Assembly: GCF_002013895.1 (NCBI RefSeq)
Contig: NZ_MAFQ01000010.1
Location: 124,001 to 188,000 of the forward strand
Reading direction: 5' to 3'
Length of the DNA: 64,000 bases
DNA from: Mycobacteroides franklinii
GTDB lineage: Bacteria; Actinomycetota; Actinomycetes; Mycobacteriales; Mycobacteriaceae
Each line of letters begins with the position of its first letter. The stretch's first letter is position 1. Position numbers and translations under genes: made by a program. The notes under the pieces were generated by a model, which saw only the letters and a program-made list of their open reading frames with translations, did not search any database and had not been told where the DNA came from. This document shows positions 18,642 to 27,753 of the stretch, one piece after another.

Positions 18642-21614
18642 CTAGCGGGCCGCGCCCTGCAGCGCCTCAACCGTCGCGGCAGTGAGTCGGTGGTAGGTGC
18701 CCGATTCCGGATCGAGGTGCCACGTCTGCCGGCCCGGCTTCGGCAGGCCCAAATCCCGCAGGTGTGTTGTCGACGGCCGGTAGGAGGCACTCAACGGCAG
18801 ATTCGGAACCACCTTGATGATGTCCGGACGTTCGGTGATCGGGACGGCGGCAAATGCTTCGGCCAGATCCGCGGGCGATAGCGCCTCGCCGGGCCGCAAC
18901 ACCACTGCCGTCACCGCAAGCGTGGTTTCGCCCGATTCCACCGGATACGTCGCGACCAGATCGATGGCACCCAGAGCGCCCAGCGCGTTGCTGGTGGCCT
19001 CGGCATACACAACACCCTGCGTCGTTCGGATCGCGGTGCCCCGGCCGTCAAGCATCCAGAAATCGCCGTCTTCATCACGGCGGAACAGGAACTCAGACGA
19101 CACCCAGGTGTCGCCGGGGGCGAATACGCCGCGTCGCACCGCGGCGGTGGGGTCAACGTCTCCCGGCGGCTTCGCCAACAGCAGGCCGACCTCCCCAGGT
19201 TCGGCGATCTGCACGAAGCCGTCCTCCCCCTCGATGATCACGTCTTCAATGGGGTCGTACGCGGCCAGCCGTACCTTGCCACCGCCGGGTAGGGGGCGAC
19301 CCTTGCTGCCGACCTTCGTGCCGGACACGTTGGCCAGCACCGCCTCGCCGTCGGTCGTCGCGAAGAATTCGACGACATGAGCGGGCTCAAACTTCTCGGT
19401 GACCCGTCGCCACAGACCCGCGGGCATGCCCGATCCGATGAACAGGCGGACCGAATGATGCGCGCCGAGGGCCAGCGCCGGATCGTCGATAACCTCATGC
19501 ATCATGGCCCAGGTGTAGGACACCACGCTGACGCCGTACTGATGGATCTCCTGGACGAATCGATCGGGATCGAGCCCGCGCGACAAGGCAATTCGCGCAC
19601 CGCCGGCCACTGCTCCACCGATGCTGACCAGCAGCCCGGACTGGTGATGCAGCGGCGTGAGGCAGTACACGGTGTCGGTGGAGCTGAGCGCGGCGGCCGA
19701 CGCGGTGCCGAACGCCGACAGCGCCCACCGATGATTGGTGATCTGTTTCGGCAGCAGCTTGGCGCCGGTGCCACTGAACATCACAAACGCAAGGTCACGG
19801 GCTTGACCGGGATCTGGCCGGTACCACCCGGGCAATTGGACGGCGTCAGGATCGATCTTTTCCATGTCGATGGTTGAGCCGTCATCGGGAATGGCCAGGT
19901 CGCGCGACTCGCCGCCGCCGAGTACCAGCACGTGGACCGGAAGGCTCTGTGCGACAGGAAGATTCGGCGGATCCGTGAGTAGTTCGGAGATCTCCCCCAG
20001 CTTGACGGCGACCTCGAGATCGGCATCCGGCGGCAACAGAACCGCGACAGCACCCAGACGTGACAACGCGGCGATGGCGACCAAGGCGCTGGGGCGGGTC
20101 TCCATGAGAATGCCCACCCGCACGCCTTGGCGGACTCCCACCTCGATAAGACCCTTGACGACGTTGTTGATGCGGCGATCGACAGCCTCATAGGTGTGTA
20201 CGCGGCCGTCGAAGAGGAAGCACTCGCCGTGCGGGGTGCGACGCGCCTGTTCTGTCATCAACCGGCCCATGGAGATTCGGGTGTGATCGTGAATCTGCCC
20301 CAGGCGTGTCAACCGCGGAAGCGTGCGAACCGCCTCGACGGCAATGGATTTCACCGACTTGTTGGCCGCCGCTGCGGCCGCTCCCGCGGTGCGGGCAGCC
20401 GTGATGGCGACCTCGGTGGTGGTGCTCAAGCCATGCGCCACACGGGAAGCGAGCGGGACACCGCCGCCGTCGAGTTGGCCGGCTTCGTGCTCGTACATGA
20501 GATCCACGGACGGGGGTTTCGACGCTTCGCCCTCGCGCCATTGCACCCATTGGCTGACCGTCGGCCAGGTCTGAGCGACTGCGGTCGAACCGACCACCAG
20601 ACCGAAATGACCTGCGCGGATGAGGTATTCGTAGACGTCAGCCTTGGGTGCGGCGCGCAGAATGCCGCGCACCGAAGCGGGCTGTCCGATGTCGTCGACC
20701 TCGCCGACGACCGCCAGAACCGGGCAGGTGATATCACTGAGGGTGACCACCCGGTCGTTGACGGTGAAGCCGCCGGTGGTCATGCGGTTATGCACCACGA
20801 ACTGACGCAGCAGTTCGGCGATCGCCGGACCGGACCATGCGATCCAGCCCTCATTGGCCAGGAACTTACGCTGCTGCTCGCGTGGGAGCAGCGCGTCCCG
20901 GTCGTGCAGCTGCCGCAGGAAGTCGAGACGGCCCCTGATGGTCTTGACCGGATCCAGCATCTGGAACCCGAGCCGTGCCGACCATGCCGGAATGGAGAAT
21001 CGGCTGAATACGTGGTCGGCCATGAATTCGGCAATGTCGGCCGAAAGCCCGGCCGGCATACCCATGGGCATCGCGGCGTTGGCGTCGACCGGCGAGCCGA
21101 AGGTGATGATGCTCGCGATGGTGCGCGACTTTCGCAGTGCCGCAGTCTGATAGCAGAACATGCCACCCTGGGAGTAGCCCGCCAGGTGTATCTGGCGGCC
21201 GGTGATGCGGTGCACGGTCTCGATGGCGTCACTGATCGCGACGACGTGATCGGACAGAGTGCGCTCCATACCTCCGGCCATCCGGTCGGGGCTGCCGAAG
21301 TCGATGACCCACGGGTCGATACCGGCCCGGTGCAGCATGCCGACGGCGCCACCGTCCTGGGTGACGTCCCACATGTCCGCGGCCATCATCATCGGATGAA
21401 CCATGAGGACGACGGGCCCGGCGTCTTCTGCCCCGGCCGCACCCGGCGCGAAGTAGCGGCGCAACCGGTACATGGGCACGCTCTCGACGATCTGGTGCGA
21501 TGACGCGGTGCTGCCGGTCTCGAGGCCACCGAGGCGCAGGACTTCAAGCCCGTTCTGCGCGGTGGCTGCCAGGCGGGCGACAGGCTTGGTCAAGGAGGAG
21601 AGATTGAAGGCCAC
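18642..21614 (-). CDS. Bifunctional alpha/beta hydrolase - acyl-CoA synthetase-like protein (Rv1683-like)
   Basis: 990 aa. The N-terminal half is a PhaC/lipase-type hydrolase: VLMVHPMMMAADMWD, nucleophile elbow GYSQGG with Ser148, and a late AGHFG that may supply the His. The C-terminal half (~455-990) is an ANL/AMP-binding fold: MFSGTGAKLLPKQITNHRW replaces the usual SGTTGxPK loop and LFRRDEDGDFWMLDGRGTAIRTTQGVVYAEATSNAL covers the hinge. The A10 catalytic Lys region reads LPLSASYRPSTTHLR with no obvious Lys, so adenylation may be altered. Rv1683 has been linked to triacylglycerol and lipid droplets. GTG start with AAGGAG. Confidence 0.88.
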   Translation of the reverse strand: MAFNLSSLTKPVARLAATAQNGLEVLRLGGLETGSTASSHQIVESVPMYRLRRYFAPGAAGAEDAGPVVLMVHPMMMAADMWDVTQDGGAVGMLHRAGIDPWVIDFGSPDRMAGGMERTLSDHVVAISDAIETVHRITGRQIHLAGYSQGGMFCYQTAALRKSRTIASIITFGSPVDANAAMPMGMPAGLSADIAEFMADHVFSRFSIPAWSARLGFQMLDPVKTIRGRLDFLRQLHDRDALLPREQQRKFLANEGWIAWSGPAIAELLRQFVVHNRMTTGGFTVNDRVVTLSDITCPVLAVVGEVDDIGQPASVRGILRAAPKADVYEYLIRAGHFGLVVGSTAVAQTWPTVSQWVQWREGEASKPPSVDLMYEHEAGQLDGGGVPLASRVAHGLSTTTEVAITAARTAGAAAAAANKSVKSIAVEAVRTLPRLTRLGQIHDHTRISMGRLMTEQARRTPHGECFLFDGRVHTYEAVDRRINNVVKGLIEVGVRQGVRVGILMETRPSALVAIAALSRLGAVAVLLPPDADLEVAVKLGEISELLTDPPNLPVAQSLPVHVLVLGGGESRDLAIPDDGSTIDMEKIDPDAVQLPGWYRPDPGQARDLAFVMFSGTGAKLLPKQITNHRWALSAFGTASAAALSSTDTVYCLTPLHHQSGLLVSIGGAVAGGARIALSRGLDPDRFVQEIHQYGVSVVSYTWAMMHEVIDDPALALGAHHSVRLFIGSGMPAGLWRRVTEKFEPAHVVEFFATTDGEAVLANVSGTKVGSKGRPLPGGGKVRLAAYDPIEDVIIEGEDGFVQIAEPGEVGLLLAKPPGDVDPTAAVRRGVFAPGDTWVSSEFLFRRDEDGDFWMLDGRGTAIRTTQGVVYAEATSNALGALGAIDLVATYPVESGETTLAVTAVVLRPGEALSPADLAEAFAAVPITERPDIIKVVPNLPLSASYRPSTTHLRDLGLPKPGRQTWHLDPESGTYHRLTAATVEALQGAAR

Positions 21615-21746
21615 TGCTGCTCCTTAGATACCGATCGTCCACCCGGGATGCCCAGGTGAGGGCCCGCTCATCCTGTCACAATGGGCGCGTCGGCCCGACC
21701 AAATCCCTGTCACCCTGATCGGAAGCGATGTCGTGGTACGAGCCTC

Positions 21747-21752
21747 TACGAT
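21747..21752 (+). promoter_or_regulatory. -10 element TACGAT for a leaderless transcript
   Basis: TACGAT ends 7 nt before the GTG of the following membrane protein gene, so the predicted +1 is the G of the start codon. No ribosome binding site precedes that GTG. This supports the GTG over an upstream in-frame ATG at 21681. Confidence 0.5.
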
Positions 21753-21758
21753 GACGCG

Positions 21759-23138
21759 GTGGGGAATCTGTTGCTGAGGCCGCTACGCCTCTGGGTGATG
21801 TATCTGCCGCAACTGGCGGCGTGCTATCTGTTGGGCCTGCTGGGGCGCAACATCGTCATCGAACTGGCGGCGAAATTCGGCTGGAACAACTATCTCGTTG
21901 TCGACCTGTTGATGCCATTCGCTGGCATCATTCGCCTCGGGTCCATCGTGGCAATGTTCCTGGTCTTGAAATCGGCGATCCCAGTGCTAGCCACGCTGCC
22001 TAAGGCGTCACTGCGCAGCATGGACATCTTCGCCAATATCGTGCTGCCCTTCTTTGTCATCTATCTGGCTTGGAAGATGTTTCAGGACGACTGGTTGGCC
22101 TACGAACGACGTGCCATGCCGTACCGAATGGCCGCGGCCTGGACCGGGCAACCCGTGTCAGATCAGCTCGGCCACCTCCCCCTGACCGACACGGTGTGGT
22201 ATCTCATCGTTGGCGCATTCACCGTCCGCTATTTGATGAAACTCAAATGGGTGAAGGCTCATACCCCGTCATGGTTCGTTTTCATCCAGGTCTATCTGGA
22301 TGCCCTCTGGGTGTTTCTGGCGCTCTCCTTCGCTGCAAGTAACGGAGTCACCTTCTTCCTGAACCCGGCCGGATGGTTCAAGGAACGTCGGATCGTGGTC
22401 TGGGCGGAAAACATGCGGGCCGAGCTTTTTTCTCACTTCCGACCGCTTGAGATTGCCTGGAACTTACTGACAAGCGTCTGGGATATCGCGTGGGGCGCTG
22501 CCGCCGTACCGCTCATCTGGCTTGCCATCGCCGGAATCATCTACGGCTCATCTAGCCAAGCAAGCTGGCGTGGCGTGCTCAGACGCGTGGCAGGAGCACG
22601 CGGCGACCTCGTCGTGGATCGATTGCTCCCTGCCCGGCAGCGTGTGCAGAGCGGATTAACCGTTTTTTCTGACCAAACCAAAGGCAAGACAAAAGAGCTG
22701 GCGCTGTCGCAGTTCGGCCGGGCCCGCCCAATCATCGACTCGGCGCGGTTGGTGCTTCATGGCGGACTGATCATGTTATCCGCCTACATATTGTTATATA
22801 TGTGCTTGTCGTGGCTGGATATGTCGGACAGTTTCCTCCGTGCGCAGCGTCAAGAGGGCGGATATCTAACCCGCGGGTTTGCCTGGCTCTTTGGTCCGCA
22901 TCCTGCCTACTTTTGGGATGCAGTGAGTCCGGTGTTGGTCGCACTAACGGGCGTTTTGATCGGTTCGCTTCGCATCTGCTTGATCGCATCAGTCTTCGCG
23001 CATTGTGTAGAGCGGGCCGAAGCAGAAGTGATCGACGCTGACGCCTCCGAATCCGCTGCTGGCGATGTTGTCGACTATCCCGAAGAGATTCCTGGAACAC
23101 CAGCCGACCCGATCGACATAAACTCGCCGCAGCGCTGA
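21759..23138 (+). CDS. Polytopic membrane protein of unknown function
   Basis: 459 aa from the leaderless GTG (VGNLLLRPLRLWVMYL). About eight hydrophobic helices: LPQLAACYLLGLLGRNIVI, LMPFAGIIRLGSIVAMFLVL, NIVLPFFVIYLAW, TVWYLIVGAFTVRYL, VYLDALWVFLALSF, AAAVPLIWLAIAGIIYG, GLIMLSAYILLYMCLSWL and LVALTGVLIGSLRICLIA. The C-terminal tail is acidic. I recognise no family. It converges on the anchored-protein operon with 1 bp between stop codons, and the DNA is AT-richer than the flanks (29 of 60 G+C at 22741-22800). Probably works with the three anchored proteins, by inference from position. Confidence 0.82.
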   Translation: MGNLLLRPLRLWVMYLPQLAACYLLGLLGRNIVIELAAKFGWNNYLVVDLLMPFAGIIRLGSIVAMFLVLKSAIPVLATLPKASLRSMDIFANIVLPFFVIYLAWKMFQDDWLAYERRAMPYRMAAAWTGQPVSDQLGHLPLTDTVWYLIVGAFTVRYLMKLKWVKAHTPSWFVFIQVYLDALWVFLALSFAASNGVTFFLNPAGWFKERRIVVWAENMRAELFSHFRPLEIAWNLLTSVWDIAWGAAAVPLIWLAIAGIIYGSSSQASWRGVLRRVAGARGDLVVDRLLPARQRVQSGLTVFSDQTKGKTKELALSQFGRARPIIDSARLVLHGGLIMLSAYILLYMCLSWLDMSDSFLRAQRQEGGYLTRGFAWLFGPHPAYFWDAVSPVLVALTGVLIGSLRICLIASVFAHCVERAEAEVIDADASESAAGDVVDYPEEIPGTPADPIDINSPQR

Positions 23139-23139
23139 C

Positions 23140-23700
23140 TTACGCCCCCGGTATCTCGAATCTGATCAAGATCTGAGTTCCGTATGCCTCGATGATGTCC
23201 ACCGCCGTCGGGTGCGAATCCTCCGGCAGCAGAAAAGTGAACTGCAGGGGGCCTGGCTTTCTGCAGGAGTTGGAGGTGCCATCGGGAAGCGGCACCGTGT
23301 ATTCGATTTGGTCGCCCTTCCAACTGCGAACGCCGTCAGTCAGCAGGGCTTGGCAGTACATGTCCGGCTGTGGTGTGCCCGACCGCTCGATGGTCACCAC
23401 CGCAAGTTGAGTGCCCTTCGGTATCGCCGAGTTCCAGGCACCTGGCAACTTTCCGAAATGCCTGATTTGACCGAGCTGCCATGTCTGTCCGTCGATGGTC
23501 TCGGTCTGCCCCGCCTGGACGACGTGAGCGGGCCTGACACTGTCCTGGTAAGTGCGCCACGGACCGCGGAAGGAGACCACGGCAAGGCCAGTGAAAGCTG
23601 CCACCACAATCAACCCCGCCACTGTGTTCTTAAACCACAGTTGCGACCAGAGCCCCGAACCAATACGCCGGTGCCGAGCGCCGTCCTCTAGCACCGTCAT
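23140..23700 (-). CDS. Membrane-anchored protein C of the three-gene cassette
   Basis: 186 aa from MTVLEDGARHRRIG, whose ATG overlaps the stop of protein B in an ATGA junction. One N-terminal helix (FKNTVAGLIVVAAFTGLAVVSF) precedes an extracytoplasmic beta-rich domain (TETIDGQTWQLGQIRHFGKLPG, GTQLAVVTIERSG, YTVPLPDGTSNSCRKPGPLQFTFLLPEDSHP, ILIRFEIPG). Two Cys residues (PDMYC and SNSCRKPG) could form a disulfide. The strand pattern resembles DUF4352-type immunoglobulin-like domains; this is inference. Third gene of the operon. Confidence 0.8.
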   Translation of the reverse strand: MTVLEDGARHRRIGSGLWSQLWFKNTVAGLIVVAAFTGLAVVSFRGPWRTYQDSVRPAHVVQAGQTETIDGQTWQLGQIRHFGKLPGAWNSAIPKGTQLAVVTIERSGTPQPDMYCQALLTDGVRSWKGDQIEYTVPLPDGTSNSCRKPGPLQFTFLLPEDSHPTAVDIIEAYGTQILIRFEIPGA

Positions 23701-24326
23701 GTCTGACCTACCACTGTTTTCGGGAGCGCTACTACGGACGCACGGGGCGCATTCTCTGGATCTAAGGGGACCTCGACGACGAGTCGCGAATCCCATTTGA
23801 ATTCGCCGTAAGAGATATACAGCTCGCCCGACGAGGCACGGTTGAGGTCATCGGTTCCAACCTCGAAAACATATACGCCCGTCTGCGGAATCAACGGAGT
23901 CAGCGCAGCACCATCGAGAGTTGAAATCTGTAGCCGATTGTCGGGGCGGTACGCGTTATCTCCGATTTGCAGTGACGCATTGGCCATTGGTGCATCGACG
24001 AGTGAAGTAACCGTGGCCTTGATGATCACCCACTGCCCCAGCGATGTGATGTTGCGTTGCTTCGGGAAATAGCCGGTGTGCTTGACGACGGGCGCCACCG
24101 CGACCTTGCTTACCGATATCGAGAAGAGCCTGCCCGACACGACGTTCCCGACAGTGCCGTGAACGTCGAAGGCGTTCTGTATCACCGGCGCGGTCGGAAG
24201 CCGCCTCCACACGTAGACCGCTGCGCTCATAAAGACACCGGCGACGACTACTACGCAAAAAACCCGCAGTAGCGGTGATGAGATCTTCGACGGCGATAGC
24301 GAATCCCCAATCCGCGCGAATGTCAT
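23697..24326 (-). CDS. Membrane-anchored DUF4352-like protein B of the three-gene cassette
   Basis: 209 aa, single N-terminal helix (LLRVFCVVVVAGVFMSAAVYVW) followed by a beta-sandwich-like domain: GQWVIIKATVTSLVDAPMANASLQIGDNAYRPDNRLQISTLDGAALTPLIPQTGVYVFEVGTDDLNRA and a closing SRLVVEVPLD. The order of a strand carrying substituents, an extended loop and a final FEV/VEVP strand is typical of DUF4352. Overlaps A upstream and C downstream by 4 bp each, so the three are almost certainly co-translated. Confidence 0.82.
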   Translation of the reverse strand: MTFARIGDSLSPSKISSPLLRVFCVVVVAGVFMSAAVYVWRRLPTAPVIQNAFDVHGTVGNVVSGRLFSISVSKVAVAPVVKHTGYFPKQRNITSLGQWVIIKATVTSLVDAPMANASLQIGDNAYRPDNRLQISTLDGAALTPLIPQTGVYVFEVGTDDLNRASSGELYISYGEFKWDSRLVVEVPLDPENAPRASVVALPKTVVGQT

Positions 24327-25093
24327 GACGGAACCCCCACCGATATATCAGCTTTCGCAGAATCGTCCTTGCCCACCCAACCCTCGCCATACTGCACGAA
24401 ACCTCGACTGAACAGGCGGTACGGCAGTTCTAGCGACACACTCGTCCCCGGTGTGACCGTATCGGGCACGCTCCATACCACCGCAACCTTCTCGGTCAGG
24501 CCGGGCTGCAAGAGGTTCAATTGGCTACCGTCCGAAACACGATAGATGACTGGTACACCTTCATTAGGTACGACCGGATTTTGTGCGTCCGGAACCTTCG
24601 AGAGCACGAACATAGAAGTCGCCACGTCGGGTGAATCCTGCTGATTGGTGATATCTGCCAGCACACCGAGATAGATCCGGCCAGGTTTCGGCTTGGCCAC
24701 CACCGATCCACCGCCGACAATCTGTTGCACCAAAGACGCTCTGTGCACCGTGATGGTGAACTCACCGTTATCGAAAGGCTCCCCGAGCACAAAAGTCTGC
24801 GGCGTCTTGTTGACCTGATCCAGACCGCCGAAACCCGCGGTCGTGAGTATCGCCGCAACCGCCACGACGTGCCACATCTGGACGAACTCAAGGTCGTTCC
24901 ACCACGAGCGGACCCACGCGGTCAACCGGCCGACAACACCTCGCGGCGCAGGCGGTACAGCGCTTTCCGCGACGGTGGAGCCAGCCTCCACTGGTTCCGC
25001 GGCACCGGGACGGCGCCACACCGCGTTTGGGTCGTCCGGTATCCCACCCCCCGGACCGGGGCCCGATGACGTCGGGTCCGGCTCACCGTCCAT
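24323..25093 (-). CDS. Membrane-anchored protein A of the three-gene cassette
   Basis: 256 aa. A Pro/Gly-rich cytoplasmic tail (~1-65) precedes one helix (MWHVVAVAAILTTAGFGGL, ~73-92) and an external beta-rich domain (FVLGEPFDNGEFTITVHRASLV, GRIYLGVLADITNQQDSPDVA, VYR then a loop, TEKVAVVWSVPDTVTPGTSVSLELPY). Same layout as B and C, suggesting old duplications. First gene of the operon; the argH stop is 9 bp away and faces the same direction, so read-through between the units is conceivable. Confidence 0.8.
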   Translation of the reverse strand: MDGEPDPTSSGPGPGGGIPDDPNAVWRRPGAAEPVEAGSTVAESAVPPAPRGVVGRLTAWVRSWWNDLEFVQMWHVVAVAAILTTAGFGGLDQVNKTPQTFVLGEPFDNGEFTITVHRASLVQQIVGGGSVVAKPKPGRIYLGVLADITNQQDSPDVATSMFVLSKVPDAQNPVVPNEGVPVIYRVSDGSQLNLLQPGLTEKVAVVWSVPDTVTPGTSVSLELPYRLFSRGFVQYGEGWVGKDDSAKADISVGVPS

Positions 25094-25102
25094 GGCTGGA
25101 TA

Positions 25103-26524
25103 TTAGCCTGGTTGATTGCCGCTCGGACCGCGCAGCACGTTCAGACGCGCCAATACCAGCTCACGCTGCTCGGCAACCCGCTCCGGGGCGGTGCCGCCGC
25201 GCGCACTGCGTGAGGCGACGGACCCGGCGGTGGTCAGTACGTCACGTACTTCGCCGGTCAGCTCAGGGTGAATGGCCGCGAACTCGTCGTCGGTGAGGTC
25301 TTCAAGACCGACGCCGCGGGCCTCGGCCACACGAACCGCCTCCCCCGCTGCCTCGTGCGCGATGCGGAACGGAATGCCTTGACGCACCATCCATTCCGCC
25401 AGATCGGTGGCTAGGGTGAATCCCGCGGGAGCTAGCTGTGCCATGCGATCGGTGTGGAATCGCAGCGTGGCGACCAGCCCTGCCATCGCGGGCAGAAGTA
25501 ACTCCAGCTGGGCCACCGAGTCGAACAGTGGCTCCTTGTCTTCCTGCAGGTCCCGGTTGTACGCCAACGGCTGCGCCTTCAAGGTGGCGAGCAGGCCGGT
25601 GAGGTTACCGATCAGTCGTCCCGACTTACCGCGCGCCAGCTCCGCGATGTCCGGGTTCTTCTTCTGGGGCATGATCGAACTACCCGTGGACCATGAGTCA
25701 TCAAGGGTGACGTATCCGAATTCAGTGGTGCCCCACAAGATGATGTCTTCCGACAGTCGCGACAAATTGATGGCGATCATGGCGAAAACGAAGGCGGCCT
25801 CGGCCGCGAAATCACGCGCCGACGTCGCGTCGATCGAATTATCGGCAGCCGCGCTGAAACCCAGATCCAACGCGATGGCGTCCGGGTCCAGTCCCAACGA
25901 GGACCCCGCCAGTGCCCCGGCTCCGTAGGGTGAGACGGCGGTGCGCCGGTCCCAGTCGACGAGACGATCCACATCACGCAGCAGCGGTTGCGCGTGTGCC
26001 AGCAGATGATGCGCCAGCAGTACCGGTTGAGCTGCCTGCAGATGGGTCTTGCCCGGCATGATCGCATCAGGATGCGCACCGGCCTGATCGGCCAGTGCCT
26101 GCACAACGTCGAGCACACCTTCGGAAACGCGTCCGGCCGCGTCGCGCAGCCACATCCGAAACAGTGTGGCCACCTGATCATTTCGGGACCTACCGGCACG
26201 CAAGCGGCCGCCGATATCGGGCCCCACTCGTTCGATCAGCCCGCGTTCGAGTGCACCGTGCACATCTTCGTCGGTGTCGGCCGGGGCAAACGCCCCCGAA
26301 GCGACGTCGCGGTCCAACCGTTGCAGGCCGTCGACCAGCGCGGACAGCTGATCGTCGGTGAGTAGGTCCGCCTTCCGGAGCACCCGGGCATGAGCGATCG
26401 ATGCCCGAATGTCGTAGGGCGCCAGGACCCAATCGAAATGGGTGGACTTGCTCAACGCCGCCAGCGCGGGAGCCGGACCGCCGGCGAACCGGCCGCCCCA
26501 CAGGGAGCCTTCGTTGGTGCTCAC
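25103..26524 (-). CDS. argH: Argininosuccinate lyase
   Basis: Last step of arginine synthesis, splitting argininosuccinate into arginine and fumarate. The fumarase/aspartase signature GSSIMPQKKNPD is intact, with LRAGRSRNDQVAT and GKTHLQAAQP earlier. The start is GTG (VSTNEGSLWGGRF), overlapping the argG stop as GTGA; longer in-frame sequence upstream is inside argG. 473 aa, family-typical. Last gene of the arg operon. Confidence 0.96.
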   Translation of the reverse strand: MSTNEGSLWGGRFAGGPAPALAALSKSTHFDWVLAPYDIRASIAHARVLRKADLLTDDQLSALVDGLQRLDRDVASGAFAPADTDEDVHGALERGLIERVGPDIGGRLRAGRSRNDQVATLFRMWLRDAAGRVSEGVLDVVQALADQAGAHPDAIMPGKTHLQAAQPVLLAHHLLAHAQPLLRDVDRLVDWDRRTAVSPYGAGALAGSSLGLDPDAIALDLGFSAAADNSIDATSARDFAAEAAFVFAMIAINLSRLSEDIILWGTTEFGYVTLDDSWSTGSSIMPQKKNPDIAELARGKSGRLIGNLTGLLATLKAQPLAYNRDLQEDKEPLFDSVAQLELLLPAMAGLVATLRFHTDRMAQLAPAGFTLATDLAEWMVRQGIPFRIAHEAAGEAVRVAEARGVGLEDLTDDEFAAIHPELTGEVRDVLTTAGSVASRSARGGTAPERVAEQRELVLARLNVLRGPSGNQPG

Positions 26525-27741
26525 TTCCCTGCGAGGTCCCGTTGCGCGGAGATCTTCGAGGACAAACCGTGAATGTGTACGAAGCCCTTGGCGCTCGTCT
26601 GATCGAAGCTGTCGCCCTCGTCGTAGGTGGCCAAGTTGAAGTCGTACAGAGACTCGGCGCTGCGACGACCGTTCACCGCGATGTTTCCACCGTGCAGCAC
26701 CAGCCGGATGTCCCCCGAGACATGCTGCTGGGTGTCGGCGACGAATGCCTCGAGCGAGCGCTTCAGCGGGGAGTACCACAGGCCGTCATACACCAACTCC
26801 GACCACTTGCGATCGGTGCCGCGCTTGTACCTGCCGAGTTCACGCTCCAGGGTCACGTGTTCGAGTTCCTCGTGCGCGGTGATGAGGACCATCGCCCCCG
26901 GGGCCTCGTAGATCTCACGGCTCTTGATGCCGACCAGCCGGTCTTCCACCACGTCCAGACGACCCACACCCTGCGCGCCCGCCCGCCGGTTGAGCTCGAC
27001 GATGGCCTCCAATACGGTGACCGGCTTCCCGTCGATCGCGGTCGGAATGCCCTTGTCGAAGCTGACGATCAGCTCGTCGGGCGCACCCCAATTGAGGGTC
27101 GGATCTTCGGTGTAGTCATAGACGTCCTTGGTCGGCGCGTTCCAAAGGTCCTCCAGGAAGCCTGTTTCGACCGCACGGCCCCACACGTTCTGATCGATCG
27201 AGAACGGCGACTTCTTCGTCACGTTGATCGGTATCGCGTTCTCCGCGGCGAACGCGATGGCCTTCTCACGGGTCCAGGCGTAGTCACGGACCGGTGCCAG
27301 CACTTCCAAATCCGGTGCCAGCGAGGCGAAGCCGACCTCGAATCGCACCTGGTCGTTACCCTTGCCGGTGCAGCCATGGGCGACGATCCCACCGCCGTAC
27401 TCGCGCGCCGCAGCAACCAGGTGCTTGACGATCAACGGGCGGCTGATCGCCGACACCAGCGGGTACCGATCCATGTACAGCGCGTTGGACTGGATCGTGG
27501 GCAGGCAGTATTCATCGGCGAATTCGTCGCGGGCATCGACGACGACGGCTTCGACCGCGCCGCAGTCGAGTGCGCGCTGGCGCACCACTTCCATGTCCTC
27601 GCCGCCCTGACCGAGGTCGATGGCGACGGCCACGACCTCGCGGCCGGTCTCCTTACCGATCCAGCTGATCGCCACGGAGGTATCGAGACCGCCCGAGTAG
27701 GCCAGGATTACGCGGTCAGACGTTGTCGATTGGGTGGTCAT
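26521..27741 (-). CDS. argG: Argininosuccinate synthase
   Basis: Joins citrulline and aspartate using ATP. The N-terminal P-loop pyrophosphatase motif AYSGGLDTS is followed by GCTGKGNDQVRFE, SPFSIDQNVWGR and YDFNLATYDEGDSFDQ, all conserved. 406 aa with a short N-terminal extension (MTTQSTTSDR) relative to the protein I recall from M. tuberculosis. 12 bp after argR. Confidence 0.96.
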   Translation of the reverse strand: MTTQSTTSDRVILAYSGGLDTSVAISWIGKETGREVVAVAIDLGQGGEDMEVVRQRALDCGAVEAVVVDARDEFADEYCLPTIQSNALYMDRYPLVSAISRPLIVKHLVAAAREYGGGIVAHGCTGKGNDQVRFEVGFASLAPDLEVLAPVRDYAWTREKAIAFAAENAIPINVTKKSPFSIDQNVWGRAVETGFLEDLWNAPTKDVYDYTEDPTLNWGAPDELIVSFDKGIPTAIDGKPVTVLEAIVELNRRAGAQGVGRLDVVEDRLVGIKSREIYEAPGAMVLITAHEELEHVTLERELGRYKRGTDRKWSELVYDGLWYSPLKRSLEAFVADTQQHVSGDIRLVLHGGNIAVNGRRSAESLYDFNLATYDEGDSFDQTSAKGFVHIHGLSSKISAQRDLAGK

Positions 27742-27753
27742 GTCATCTCTCTC

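Noticed and set aside
20127..21503. A 458-codon open frame antisense to the lipase/acyl-CoA-synthetase gene
   Set aside because: It mirrors the codon phase of a well-supported gene in GC-rich DNA; the amino-acid content (Arg, Gly, His, Asp runs) is that of an antisense shadow and no domain is recognisable.
21681..21758. Upstream ATG giving a 26-residue longer membrane protein
   Set aside because: The extension is polar and Arg/Pro/Cys-rich, has no ribosome site, and contains the -10 element that points to GTG 21759.
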